NCBI GenBank assembly: GCA_023667165.1
Contig: JAMPAO010000032.1
Span: 1 to 24,109, forward strand
Origin: Ruminococcus sp.
GTDB lineage: Bacteria; Bacillota; Clostridia; Oscillospirales; Ruminococcaceae
DNA length: 24,109 nt
Reading direction: 5' to 3'
Shown: positions 6,094-13,990 of the stretch, in pieces
Position numbering within the stretch: the first letter of the stretch is position 1
Layout of the letters: each line of letters starts with the position of its first letter
Position numbers and translations under genes: made by a program
Notes under the pieces: generated by a model
Databases searched by the model: none
Told to the model about the DNA's origin: nothing
What the model saw: the letters and a program-made list of their open reading frames with translations, nothing else

Positions 6094-7350
6094 ATGGAAT
6101 ATGCGGCGATAGTGTTTTTGCTTGCGCTTTCGGCTTTTTTTTCTGCGGCGGAAACATCCTACTCCTCCGTAAGCAAGATAAGGCTTAAATCCGAAGCTGC
6201 AAACGGCAGCAAAAAAGCCGAAAAGGCTCTTGCCATAGCCGAGGATTTCGACAGGACGCTTACGGTCATACTTGTGGGAAACAATATTGTGAATATACTT
6301 TCCGCGTCGCTGGGCACGGTGATATGCACGCGGCTTTTCGGCGCAGGCGGCGTAGGTATAGCCACCGGCGCGATGACGGTTCTGGTGCTTATATTCGGAG
6401 AGATACTTCCCAAAAGCATGGCTAAAGCCAACGCGGAGAAATGCGCTCTTTTACTGTCGTCCCCTCTGAATTTTTTTATAATCGTGCTTTCTCCCGTGGC
6501 TGCGGTGTTCGGCGGTCTGCGGCGGCTGGCGTCGAGGCTGAGCAAAGGCTCCGCCGCGCCTTACGTTACCGAGGACGAGCTGAAATATATCATTGACGAG
6601 ATCGAGGAGGAGGGCGTGCTGGAGGAGCAGGAAAGCGACCTTGTCCGCTCTGCGCTGGAATTTGACGATAAAAGCGTTTCCGAGGTGCTGATCCCCAGGG
6701 TGAGGATCACTGCGGTGGAAAAGAACGACAGCATTGAACATATCAGAGAGGTATTTTTCCGGGACAGATATTCGCGTATGCCCGTATACGAAAAAAGCAT
6801 AGACAATATCATCGGATTTATCCATGAGAGAGATTTCTTTAAGCTGACCGTCAGCGGCAATGCCCGCAGCATTGAGCCTATCATACATGAACTGATATAT
6901 ATAACCGAGTTTCGTACCATTTCCGAGGTCCTTTCGCGGATGCAGAAGGAAAAAATACACATGGCGATCATCAAGGATCAGTACGGCGGAACGTACGGTA
7001 TGGTCACAATGGAGGATCTCATAGAAGAGCTGCTGGGCGAGATATACGACGAAACGGACGAGGAGGACGATTCCTTTACGGAGCTCGGTCCCGGCGAATA
7101 CGAGGTGGCGGCGGAGCTTAATCTCCGTGATTTCGAGGAACGCGTCGGCGCGGAGGAGAACGCGATCACGGGAGAGAGCTACACCGTCGGCGGCTGGGCG
7201 CTGGAGCTTTTCGGACATATACCGAAACCGGGCGAAAGCGCTGCCGACGGGAAATTCATCCTGACGGTGCTTTCCGCGGAGGATAACAGAATAGTACGGC
7301 TGAAAATTTCGGAATCTGCGGGATTGCGGGAGGATAACGGCACGGAATAA
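6094..7350 (+). CDS. CNNM/CorC-HlyC family membrane protein with CBS pair
   Basis: 418 residues from ATG 6094, chosen because AAAAGGAG lies 7 nt upstream and the start gives a normal DUF21 N-terminus (MEYAAIVFLLALSAFFSAAE). The upstream in-frame extension runs through the terminator hairpin. Domains: DUF21/CNNM membrane domain, residues 1-140, with FGEILPKSMA near 101-110; acidic linker with DELKYIIDEIEEEGVLEEQE; CBS pair, about 195-315 (PRVRITAVEKNDSIEHI and DQYGGTYGMVTMEDLIEELLGEI); CorC/HlyC C-terminal domain, about 330-410. The family is linked to Mg2+ and other divalent cation transport or efflux, and older databases call it hemolysin. The cargo here is unknown. The gene stands alone, behind a structured leader and terminator, so expression is probably controlled by readthrough. 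A CDF exporter converges from the other side. Confidence 0.9.
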   Translation: MEYAAIVFLLALSAFFSAAETSYSSVSKIRLKSEAANGSKKAEKALAIAEDFDRTLTVILVGNNIVNILSASLGTVICTRLFGAGGVGIATGAMTVLVLIFGEILPKSMAKANAEKCALLLSSPLNFFIIVLSPVAAVFGGLRRLASRLSKGSAAPYVTEDELKYIIDEIEEEGVLEEQESDLVRSALEFDDKSVSEVLIPRVRITAVEKNDSIEHIREVFFRDRYSRMPVYEKSIDNIIGFIHERDFFKLTVSGNARSIEPIIHELIYITEFRTISEVLSRMQKEKIHMAIIKDQYGGTYGMVTMEDLIEELLGEIYDETDEEDDSFTELGPGEYEVAAELNLRDFEERVGAEENAITGESYTVGGWALELFGHIPKPGESAADGKFILTVLSAEDNRIVRLKISESAGLREDNGTE

Positions 7351-7365
7351 CGGGTATGATGAATG

Positions 7366-7399
7366 AGCGCCAATGTATATTTACATTGGCGCTGTTTTT
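7366..7399 (+). terminator. Rho-independent terminator of the CBS protein gene
   Basis: A perfect 12-bp stem (AGCGCCAATGTA at 7366-7377 with TACATTGGCGCT at 7382-7393, loop TATT) is followed by GTTTTTC. It lies between convergent genes; the minus-direction tail is not U-rich, but the hairpin may still end the CDF transcript. Confidence 0.9.
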
Positions 7400-7412
7400 C
7401 AAAGCTCCGGAG

Positions 7413-8330
7413 TCAATCGGTTTCGGAATTATCATCCTTTGTGGGATTAACGTGGACCATACAGTGCTTGCAGTCGGGGAACGTCTTTTCGATAACGTCA
7501 TGGACCTGCTCGGCAATGGCGTGAGCGTCCTTTAGCTTCAGATCTCCCTGTACAAGTATTTCCAGATCTATATACATTCTGTTGCCGAAAAGACGGGTTT
7601 TCAGATCGTCTATGCCCTCGACGCCTCCCACGGAGAGAGCTGCCGTGAGAATATTTTTTTCCGTTTCCTCATCGCAGCTATGGTCTACCATTTTATCCAG
7701 ACCGTCCTTGAAAATATCGTAAGCGGCTTTAACGATGAACACGCTTATTATAACGCTTGCAATGCTGTCCATTACGGGAAATCCGAGCCTTGAGAAAAGT
7801 ATTCCGGCAAATGCGCCTACGGAGGACAGTGCGTCCGAGCGGTGATGCCATGCGTCCGCCATAAGCGCTCCCGAATTTATCTTTTTTGCGGTGACCGCCG
7901 TATATCTGAACATCCATTCCTTAACTGCGACGGATATGACGGCAGCCGCCATGGGGAGGATACCGGGCGCTTCCATATCTCCGTAATTGCCCGCAGTTAT
8001 CTTTTTTATCCCTTCCGCGCCTATGCCGAAGCCTACAATGCCGAGGAACATGGCAAGGATAAGAGCGGCGGCGCATTCCATTCTCTCATGTCCGTAAGGG
8101 TGATCGCGGTCTGCCTTTTTTCCCGCAAGCTTTACTCCGATAATAACCACAAAGGTGCTGAAAACATCGGAAGCGGAATGTACCGCGTCGGATATCATCG
8201 CTCCGGATCTGCCCAGTATTCCCGCAGCCAGTTTTAAAACGGTAAGCGAGGCGTTTACCGCTATGCTTATGCCGGAAACCTTTACGGCGGCTGCTTCGGA
8301 GCTGCCCTGCGTAATATTTATTCTGTCCAT
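7413..8330 (-). CDS. Cation diffusion facilitator (CDF) family metal exporter
   Basis: 305 residues from ATG 8330, preceded by GGAGGAGAG; an in-frame ATG further upstream lies between promoter and SD and is less likely. There are about six membrane segments between residues 15 and 210. TM2 carries SDAVHSASD (D48, H51, D55) and TM5 carries ADAWHHRSD (D159, H162, D166), the paired His/Asp metal site of CDF proteins. The cytosolic DHPYGHER motif is at 76-83. The C-terminal ferredoxin-like domain (about 215-300) includes HAIAEQVHDVIEKTFPD and a terminal HCMVHVNP. Family members exchange Zn2+, Fe2+, Mn2+ or similar ions for protons; the HxxxD pairs fit Zn/Fe better than Mn, but specificity cannot be read with confidence. 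A perfect promoter precedes it, and no metal-regulator site is obvious. Confidence 0.92.
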   Translation of the reverse strand: MDRINITQGSSEAAAVKVSGISIAVNASLTVLKLAAGILGRSGAMISDAVHSASDVFSTFVVIIGVKLAGKKADRDHPYGHERMECAAALILAMFLGIVGFGIGAEGIKKITAGNYGDMEAPGILPMAAAVISVAVKEWMFRYTAVTAKKINSGALMADAWHHRSDALSSVGAFAGILFSRLGFPVMDSIASVIISVFIVKAAYDIFKDGLDKMVDHSCDEETEKNILTAALSVGGVEGIDDLKTRLFGNRMYIDLEILVQGDLKLKDAHAIAEQVHDVIEKTFPDCKHCMVHVNPTKDDNSETD

Positions 8331-8383
8331 GCGCTCTCCTCCATAATAATATAAATAATATATAAAATATTGCAATTCTTATT

Positions 8384-8412
8384 ATTATATTATACTTTTA
8401 GGGATTTGTCAA
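8384..8412 (-). promoter_or_regulatory. Consensus promoter of the CDF gene
   Basis: Minus strand: TTGACA (8412-8407), 17-nt spacer, TATAAT (8389-8384). A second overlapping TATAAT lies 12 nt from the -35. The leader to the ATG is about 50 nt and very A+T rich. Confidence 0.8.
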
Positions 8413-8525
8413 CCGTGTTTTCGGGTGGTATCACGGAAAACAATTTCCCCATTTACACGCTTAAAATAAAAGCAGCCGCCGTATTTTTTCCGTAGCCGCT
8501 TTCCGTTGCCGCGCTTGCCCGCCGC
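8413..8525. other. Spacer between divergent promoters
   Basis: No ORF or strong structure is supported here. It contains a weak CCGTG/CACGG inverted repeat (8413-8435) and separates the CDF promoter (minus) from the tepA promoter (plus). Confidence 0.5.
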
Positions 8526-8554
8526 TTGACATTTTCCAAACAATGCTGTATAAT
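8526..8554 (+). promoter_or_regulatory. Consensus promoter of the tepA-like gene
   Basis: TTGACA (8526-8531), 17-nt spacer, TATAAT (8549-8554). Its presence rules out the longer reading frame that starts at 8526 and supports the GTG start at 8637. Confidence 0.85.
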
Positions 8555-8591
8555 TATAAAAGCCGGTAAAACGCCGAATATTTCCGCATTT

Positions 8592-8628
8592 TTGCATAAT
8601 AATACCTATATAATATTATGCAAGGAGG
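8592..8628 (+). promoter_or_regulatory. Leader hairpin abutting the SD of the tepA-like gene
   Basis: TTGCATAATA (8592-8601) pairs perfectly with TATTATGCAA (8614-8623). The last two A of the stem are the first bases of the SD AAGGAGG (8622-8628). An A+T-rich stem at this position could modulate ribosome access; no T-run follows, so it is not a terminator. Confidence 0.55.
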
Positions 8629-8636
8629 AAGATCGG

Positions 8637-9386
8637 GTGAAAAACGGCGAGATAATAAACGAGCCACCGGAGGACGATAATAATAAAAAGGACGGCGGCG
8701 ATCCCCGCTCGGAGCAACTGAACGAGCGGGCGGAGCTTATTGAAAGGTTCGGCGAAACGGAGTCCCAGAATGCCAAGCACCTTATACATTGCCTGACGAT
8801 CATCGGTCAGATAGAGGGGCACTATACCGCCCCTCCGTCAAGCAAAACCACCAAATACGAGCATATTATGCCAGCTCTTGTGGCGATAGAGCAGGACAGA
8901 TCCATCGAGGGACTGCTGATAATCCTCAATACCGTAGGGGGCGATGTGGAGGCGGGACTTGCCATTGCCGAGCTTATCTCCGGAATGAAGACCCCAACGG
9001 TTTCCGTTGTGCTCGGAGGGGGACATTCCATAGGCGTTCCTCTGGCAGTGTCGGCGAAAATATCCTATATCGTACCCAGCGCCACAATGACTATCCATCC
9101 CGTCAGAATGAACGGGCTTGTGCTGGGAGTTCCCCAGACCCTGAGCTATTTTGAGGCAATGCAGAAGCGCATAACCGATTTTGTCTGCCGCGAAAGCAGG
9201 GTGGACCGCGAAAAATTTTCCGAAATGATGATGAATACCGGCGAGCTGGTGCTTGATATGGGTACCGTCATAGACGGAGAAACGGCGGTGAACGAGGGTC
9301 TGATAGACAGACTGGGCGGACTGTCCGACGCTGTGGAGGCTCTTTACGAGCTTATCGAAAACACACCCCCAAGATATGCCGGCTGA
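8637..9386 (+). CDS. tepA: ClpP-fold serine protease, TepA-like (translocation-enhancing protein)
   Basis: 249 residues from GTG 8637, chosen because AAGGAGG lies 8 nt upstream and a consensus promoter occupies the upstream reading frame. The length matches TepA of Bacillus (about 245). A charged N-terminal extension (1-45) precedes a ClpP/crotonase-type fold. LLIILNTVGGDVEAGLAIAELI (about 93-114) matches the ClpP strand and glycine-rich loop. The nucleophile is probably S131 in LGGGHSIGVPLA and the base H154 in MTIHPVR; D190 in ESRVDREKF is a candidate third residue. There is no signal peptide, so it is cytosolic. TepA was described as aiding secretion of pre-proteins in Bacillus and lies near spoIIIE there; here it is two genes before ftsK. 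Its substrate is unknown. Confidence 0.85.
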   Translation: MKNGEIINEPPEDDNNKKDGGDPRSEQLNERAELIERFGETESQNAKHLIHCLTIIGQIEGHYTAPPSSKTTKYEHIMPALVAIEQDRSIEGLLIILNTVGGDVEAGLAIAELISGMKTPTVSVVLGGGHSIGVPLAVSAKISYIVPSATMTIHPVRMNGLVLGVPQTLSYFEAMQKRITDFVCRESRVDREKFSEMMMNTGELVLDMGTVIDGETAVNEGLIDRLGGLSDAVEALYELIENTPPRYAG

Positions 9387-9421
9387 CTCAGAGCCTCGGC
9401 TTTTTCGGGGATAACCGTAAA

Positions 9422-9460
9422 CGGCGCGCGGGAAATGCGGATGCGCTTTGCCCCGCGCCG
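9422..9460. other. G+C-rich hairpin between tepA and uppP
   Basis: CGGCGCGCGGG (9422-9432) pairs with CCCCGCGCCG (9451-9460) with one bulged C. AAAAATACC, not a T-run, follows on the plus strand. It may be a processing or mRNA-stability element, or a weak pause site. Confidence 0.5.
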
Positions 9461-9489
9461 AAAAATACCGAAAGGACATCTGCATATTT

Positions 9490-10350
9490 ATGAGTATACT
9501 CGAAGCTGTGATCCAGGGACTTATACAGGGGATAACGGAATTTCTCCCCGTATCAAGCTCGGGACATCTTTCCCTGTTTCAGCATTTTACAAAGCTGTCC
9601 GGCGAGGAGGCGGCGTTTACCACCCTTGCCCTCCACCTCGGCACTCTGATCGCCGTGTTCATCGCTTTCAGAGAAAAAATACTGCGGCTGATAAAAGAGG
9701 CGTTTGCCATGCTGAGGGATATTTTTACGGGAAAATTCACCGTAAAGGAGCTTTCTCCCGACAGGCGCATGATCCTAATGATAATAGTTTCCATACTTCC
9801 CCTGTTCGTGTTCTACATATTCAGAGATTTTTTCTATTCCGTGCAGGAGGATAACGACATCGCCGCAGAGGGAATATGCTTCCTGTTTACCGCAGCGCTG
9901 CTTACCGTAGGCGATAAATGCTCCAAGCGCAACAATGAAAAGGGCATAGGCAAAACTGCGGGTGAAACGACCGTTTCCGACGCTCTGTTTATCGGTATAA
10001 TGCAGGGAGTGGCGCTGCTCCCCGGAGTTTCCCGTTCCGGCTCCACTATTTCTTCGGGACTGATATGCGGTCAGAAAAGAGAAGAAGCCGTGGAATACAG
10101 CTTTATTCTGGGCATTCCCGTAATACTGGCAGGCGCGCTGTCAAAGCTCCGCGACGCGGGAGGCGAGGGACTGCCGTCCGATATGCTGCCCATACTGATA
10201 GGAACGGCAGTAGCCGCAGTTTCGGGATATTTCGCCATATTCTTTATAAAATGGCTGATGAGATCCGACCGCTTCGGTATATTCGCGGTCTATACTTTCA
10301 TATTGGGATTGACCGTTACGGCAATAGGCATTTACGAGCATCTGGTTTAG
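9490..10350 (+). CDS. uppP: Undecaprenyl-diphosphatase UppP (BacA family)
   Basis: 286 residues from ATG 9490, the family's usual length. The first signature, EFLPVSSSGHL, is near residues 17-27 and the second, PGVSRSGSTI, near 178-187; together they form the membrane active site that removes phosphate from undecaprenyl diphosphate and recycles the lipid carrier for peptidoglycan synthesis. About eight hydrophobic segments are visible. Loss of this enzyme raises bacitracin sensitivity in other bacteria. AAAGGA lies about 13 nt upstream, rather far, but no better start is in frame. It follows tepA by 103 nt with no terminator, so it may be co-transcribed. An unusual repeat lies between it and ftsK. 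Confidence 0.96.
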   Translation: MSILEAVIQGLIQGITEFLPVSSSGHLSLFQHFTKLSGEEAAFTTLALHLGTLIAVFIAFREKILRLIKEAFAMLRDIFTGKFTVKELSPDRRMILMIIVSILPLFVFYIFRDFFYSVQEDNDIAAEGICFLFTAALLTVGDKCSKRNNEKGIGKTAGETTVSDALFIGIMQGVALLPGVSRSGSTISSGLICGQKREEAVEYSFILGIPVILAGALSKLRDAGGEGLPSDMLPILIGTAVAAVSGYFAIFFIKWLMRSDRFGIFAVYTFILGLTVTAIGIYEHLV

Positions 10351-10484
10351 AGGTAAGAAATAAGAGGTAAGAAACTAAGAAGCAAGAGGTAAGAAGCAAG
10401 AAATAAAAAGTGTAAGAATCGGAAAAAAGATCCCAAGCCGCAGGCTTGCCGATCTTACCTCTTACCTCTAACCTCTTACATCTA
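10345..10484. repeat. Hairpin-forming GGTAAGA/TCTTACC repeat cluster between uppP and ftsK
   Basis: The left side holds AGGTAAGAA three times (10351-, 10365- and 10388-) mixed with AAGAAGCAAG and AAATAA. The right side (10453-10480) holds the complements TTACCTC, TTACCTC and TAACCTC. Between them is an apical stem AAGATC-C-CAAGCC / GGCTTG-CC-GATCTT around loop GCA (10427-10456). The repeat begins at the uppP stop codon and ends at the ftsK SD. No coding potential is seen. Confidence 0.75.
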
Positions 10485-10496
10485 AAAGGAGGCCGA

Positions 10497-13253
10497 TTGA
10501 AATTGGCGGCTGCAAAAAAAACTACAGCTAAAAGACAACCGAGCGGAGCGAAAAGCCGAACATCCAAGGCGGAGCAGGAGGCAAAGCAGGCAAACGACAG
10601 AGTGCTTTGGTCGACCGTGCTGTTTGCGGCGGGAATACTTATCGCCGCATTCGCCGCTGTGGAGGGAGAATCCGCATGGCTTGCGGTACATAATCTTATT
10701 TTGGGACTGTTCGGAGTGACCTCCGCCCTTGTGCCTGCCATACTTATATACGCCTCCGTCATGACAGCCGCCGACAAGTCAAAAGCGGCAGTGACGGGAA
10801 AGCTCATACAGGGGATCATGCTGATCCTTATCTGCTGCGGCTTTGTTCAGATATTTTTTGCGGGACTTCCCGACGAGGACGTTACATTCGGAAAAATGCT
10901 CACCGATATCTACGAAAACGGCAAAGAATTCAAGGGCGGGGGACTTTTCAGCGTCGTTCTGGGCGTTCCCTTGCTCATGCTTTTCGGAAAAACGGGCGCT
11001 AAGGTGATAATCGTACTGATGGCGTTCGTTTTTGTCATGCTCCTTGCCAATAAGACCGTGGTGGACGTGTTCAGATTTATAAGGAATATTTTTGCGGCAG
11101 CCGACGCCGCAAGAGGAGAATATGAGGAGGTGGAGGAATTCGTCCCCCCTCCCGGAGCCAAAAACGAGGCAAGAAAAAAGCAGTCCGCACAGGCAGCGGC
11201 GAAAAAGGCGAAGCAGGCGGCGTCGGACAAGTCCTTTCCCAACGCGGACGTTCCCGAGCCTATCGCGGAGGAAAAACGCAAGGACTTCAATATAGATATC
11301 CCCCTGCCATTCGGCGGCAGGAAAAAGGACAACTCGGAGCAGACTGCGGAGAATACAGCTCCCGTGCCGCCCGATGAAAAACCGGCAGAACCCGAAAAGC
11401 CCAGGACAGAAATAGAAATGGAGGTCGACGCCATAGACAGGGCTATCAGCCAACAGAACGCCGAAAGACAGGCGGCTAAGGCAGCCAAGGCAGAAACGGA
11501 AAAGGAAAAGAACGACGACCTTGCGTCCATTATAAAAAAAGCGGCTTCAAAACCCGTATCCGCCAATGAGCCGCCCGAACGGGAAACCGCGCAGATATTC
11601 AAAAAACCCGAAAAAACAGGCAAAGGCTCTACTCTTGCCTCAAATAAGATAAGCGATAATGAAAACCTCGATATGCCCGAAACCACGGCGCAGGACATAC
11701 AAAACGAGATCGCCGAGAATATCCCCGCTCCCGCCGAGTACGAGATACCTCCCATAGGTCTGCTCAAACGCTCCTCCAACGAGCTTAACGCCGAGGAAGC
11801 GGAGGCGGAGATGACCCAGAACGCCGACACTCTTGTGGAAACGCTGAAGAGCTTCGGGGTAATGACGAGGATAGTAGATATCCATAGGGGACCTACCGTA
11901 ACAAGGTATGAGCTTCAACCCAACGCGGGAGTGAAAATATCCAAAATAACGGGACTTTCCGACGATATCGCCTTGAACCTCGCCGCGGCGGGAGTGCGCA
12001 TCCAGGCGCCCATTCCGGGAAAAGCGGCAGTGGGCATAGAGGTGCCAAATAAGATAAAGGATATCGTGACCCTGCGGGACGTGCTGGACACGGAGGAATT
12101 TCGGAACGCCGAAAGCAAGCTGACCTTTGCCGTGGGCAAGAACATCGACGGCGAGATAATTCTGGGCGATATCGCAAAGCTTCCCCATGTTATCATTGCG
12201 GGAACTACCGGATCGGGAAAATCCGTATGCACCAACGGCATAATCATGAGCATTCTCTATAACGCCACCCCCGACGAGGTGCGCCTTGTGCTTATAGACC
12301 CCAAGGTCGTGGAATTTAAGATATACGACGGCATACCTCACCTGCTGATACCCGTCGTCACCGATCCCAGAAAGGCGGCGGGCGCGCTTGCCTGGGCGGT
12401 GCAGGAAATGCTCAAGCGATATAAGCTCTTTGCGGACAATAACGTCCGCGATCTTAAGGGATATAATGAAATGGCTGCGGAAACGGAAGGAACAGAGCCT
12501 CTGCCGAGAATAGTCATAGTGATAGACGAGCTTGCCGACCTGATGATGGCGGCGGCAGGCGAGGTCGAGGACAGTATCTGCCGTTTGGCGCAGATGGCAA
12601 GAGCCGCGGGAATGCACCTTATAATCGCCACTCAGCGCCCCACCGTGGACGTTATCACGGGACTTATCAAAGCCAACATTCCCTCCCGTATCGCCCTTAA
12701 GGTGGCTTCGGGAATAGATTCGCGCTCCATAATCAACGAGATAGGCGCTGAAAAGCTGCTGGGCAACGGCGATCTGCTGTACTTCCCCACAGGCTACGCC
12801 AAACCCGTGAGAGTGCAGAACTGCTTTACCTCCGACAAGGAGGTCACGGCGGTGGTGAACTTTATCAAGAATGGCGCGGGCAGCGTTACTTACAGCGACG
12901 ATATAATGAAAGAGATCGAGCAGAATATCCCTCAGCCGAAGGGTGAAAAGGAAAAACCCGCCGATAACGGCAAGACCTACGAGGGATCGGACGAGGACGT
13001 TATCGAGCGCGCTATGGAATGCGCCGTAGACGCGGGAGGAGCGGGAGTATCCGTATCCTATTTCCAGCGCAAGCTGAAGCTCGGTTATGCAAGGGCGGCC
13101 AGGATAATGGACGAGCTTGAGGAGCTGGGCGTAGTGGGACCCTTTGAGGGATCGAAACCCCGTCAGGTGCTTATGACAAGGGAAATGCTCACGGCAAGAC
13201 AGATGGGCGGAGCCGCTCCCGAGTACGATACCGAGGAAGAACCGGAAGAATAA
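10497..13253 (+). CDS. ftsK: FtsK/SpoIIIE-family DNA translocase
   Basis: About 918 residues if translation starts at TTG 10497, 4 nt after AAAAGGAGG; TTG 10503 (10-nt spacing) is an equal alternative, and no ATG is well placed. An Ala/Lys-rich N-terminus is followed by about four membrane segments (residues 37-185), a long charged, Pro-rich linker (about 200-415), the alpha/beta motor and a gamma winged helix. Walker A is GTTGSGKS at about 569-576 and Walker B is VIVIDELADLM near 670-680; LIIATQRPTVDVITG follows. The C-terminal gamma domain (about 845-900, GYARAARIMDELEELGVVGPFEGSKPR) reads KOPS/SRS-type polar sequences. The protein pumps chromosomal DNA through the closing septum; whether it serves vegetative division, sporulation or both cannot be decided here. 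Confidence 0.96.
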   Translation: MKLAAAKKTTAKRQPSGAKSRTSKAEQEAKQANDRVLWSTVLFAAGILIAAFAAVEGESAWLAVHNLILGLFGVTSALVPAILIYASVMTAADKSKAAVTGKLIQGIMLILICCGFVQIFFAGLPDEDVTFGKMLTDIYENGKEFKGGGLFSVVLGVPLLMLFGKTGAKVIIVLMAFVFVMLLANKTVVDVFRFIRNIFAAADAARGEYEEVEEFVPPPGAKNEARKKQSAQAAAKKAKQAASDKSFPNADVPEPIAEEKRKDFNIDIPLPFGGRKKDNSEQTAENTAPVPPDEKPAEPEKPRTEIEMEVDAIDRAISQQNAERQAAKAAKAETEKEKNDDLASIIKKAASKPVSANEPPERETAQIFKKPEKTGKGSTLASNKISDNENLDMPETTAQDIQNEIAENIPAPAEYEIPPIGLLKRSSNELNAEEAEAEMTQNADTLVETLKSFGVMTRIVDIHRGPTVTRYELQPNAGVKISKITGLSDDIALNLAAAGVRIQAPIPGKAAVGIEVPNKIKDIVTLRDVLDTEEFRNAESKLTFAVGKNIDGEIILGDIAKLPHVIIAGTTGSGKSVCTNGIIMSILYNATPDEVRLVLIDPKVVEFKIYDGIPHLLIPVVTDPRKAAGALAWAVQEMLKRYKLFADNNVRDLKGYNEMAAETEGTEPLPRIVIVIDELADLMMAAAGEVEDSICRLAQMARAAGMHLIIATQRPTVDVITGLIKANIPSRIALKVASGIDSRSIINEIGAEKLLGNGDLLYFPTGYAKPVRVQNCFTSDKEVTAVVNFIKNGAGSVTYSDDIMKEIEQNIPQPKGEKEKPADNGKTYEGSDEDVIERAMECAVDAGGAGVSVSYFQRKLKLGYARAARIMDELEELGVVGPFEGSKPRQVLMTREMLTARQMGGAAPEYDTEEEPEE

Positions 13254-13308
13254 GAAGAATAAAGCAAATGACAAACAAACTCCGGACGATCACAAACCGT
13301 GCAAGGCA

Positions 13309-13388
13309 AAAGTTTCGCCAGCCTTTTCAAAGGCTGCGGGGTCGAGGGGCAGCGCCCATCGTCGCTGCCCGCAGGCAGCGAAATCTCC
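13309..13388. repeat. G+C-rich palindromic intergenic repeat after ftsK
   Basis: Contains the hairpin AGCCTTT-TC-AAAGGCT (13320-13335). A switch-like trio follows: GGGCAGCG (13347-13354) can pair with CGCTGCCC (13363-13370), or CGCTGCC (13363-13369) can pair with GGCAGCG (13374-13380). The flank AAGTTTCGCC and tail GCGAAATCTCC resemble dispersed repeats I associate with Oscillospiraceae genomes (recollection, not a search). It may serve as the ftsK 3' end, although no T-run is present. Confidence 0.65.
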
Positions 13389-13390
13389 AA

Positions 13391-13471
13391 AATGCCGCCC
13401 GACGAAAACGATAAAAATACAAAATTATTTTCAATTCAAACAAAGACAATTCATTAAAATCGGGCGGCATT
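13391..13471. repeat. 12-bp inverted repeat enclosing an A+T-rich 57-nt loop
   Basis: AATGCCGCCCGA (13391-13402) and TCGGGCGGCATT (13460-13471) are perfect inverted repeats. The interval is almost free of G and C, in sharp contrast with both flanks. No ORF fits. It could be a small mobile-type repeat or an A+T-rich DNA loop. Confidence 0.7.
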
Positions 13472-13473
13472 AT

Positions 13474-13507
13474 GAAAATTTTGTAATGCGAGCATTACAA
13501 AATTTTC
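13474..13507. repeat. Near-perfect 34-bp palindrome
   Basis: GAAAATTTTGTAATGC (13474-13489) and GCATTACAAAATTTTC (13492-13507) are perfect 16-bp arms around GA. It lacks a T-run and lies three bases from the preceding inverted repeat, so these may be modules of one composite repeat. Confidence 0.85.
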
Positions 13508-13609
13508 ACGCCGCAAGGCGGAGGGTCACGAACACTTACGCAGTAAAATCCTCTTGTTTCTTGCTTCTGAAATCTCTTGCATCCAATAGCGCACGCCGCA
13601 AGGCGGAGG
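13507..13609. repeat. Two direct copies of an 18-bp GCAA-tetraloop hairpin
   Basis: CACGCCGCAAGGCGGAGG occurs at 13507-13524 and 13592-13609. Each copy folds as CGCC-GCAA-GGCG, a GNRA tetraloop hairpin. GGAGGATTT (13605-13613) can also pair with AAATCCTC at either 13546 or 13629, so the leader of the next gene has alternative folds. Two copies are not a CRISPR array. Confidence 0.75.
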
Positions 13610-13668
13610 ATTTCCGCACTCATAAGCTAAATCCTCTCTAAACCAACTAAAAAGGAGAATCAACCGTC

Positions 13669-13977
13669 ATGAACAAAAAATTCCAAGTAATAATGGACGT
13701 GTACGTTTTCTTCGCCGCCCTTGTATTTACATCGGCGACTATGTGGCTGTATGCTTTCGGTCTGTGTTCCGAAACGGTCTGGAGGATCGGCAATGTTATC
13801 GTGCTGCTGACGGCAACGTTCAACAATGTGTGCAGCGCCGTAAAGCCTCTGTCCCAAGAGGAGCGGGACAGACTGACGCCGAAATTTGCAAGGAGCGGCG
13901 TATTTGTTGCGTTTGTGATAATATTCGGCGTTATCTGGATAGCGGGATGGATAGCGACAATTATCATAGGCAGATGA
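13669..13977 (+). CDS. Small two-helix membrane protein, function unknown
   Basis: 102 residues from ATG 13669, with AAAAAGGAG 12 nt upstream. One or two hydrophobic segments lie between residues 8 and 50 (VYVFFAALVFTSATMWLYAF, then IGNVIVLLTATF) and another at 76-100 (GVFVAFVIIFGVIWIAGWIATIIIG). The soluble stretch between them, PLSQEERDRLTPKFARS, is charged. I do not recognise the family. It starts the tight run of genes ending at 17860 and is 13 nt from the ATPase gene, so co-transcription is likely. Its long upstream spacer is full of repeats and shows no clear promoter. Confidence 0.8.
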   Translation: MNKKFQVIMDVYVFFAALVFTSATMWLYAFGLCSETVWRIGNVIVLLTATFNNVCSAVKPLSQEERDRLTPKFARSGVFVAFVIIFGVIWIAGWIATIIIGR

Positions 13978-13990
13978 TAACGGTAAAAAT

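Noticed and set aside
8411..8420. Third copy of the 10-mer AAACACGGTT (minus strand), also at 5794-5803 (minus) and 6028-6037 (plus)
   Set aside because: Possibly a short motif, but three copies of a 10-mer may be chance; here it borders the CDF promoter without the terminator context. It is a caution for the antitermination idea.
8526..8636. N-terminal extension of the TepA-like protein
   Set aside because: The extension is the promoter itself (TTGACA and TATAAT inside it); AAGGAGG before GTG 8637 marks the start.
11640..13274. 544-codon minus-strand open frame opposite ftsK
   Set aside because: Antisense to the conserved FtsK motor domain; the translation is low in recognisable motifs.
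13507..13609. Possible CRISPR repeats
   Set aside because: Only two copies of an 18-bp unit, one spacer of unusual length, and no cas genes.
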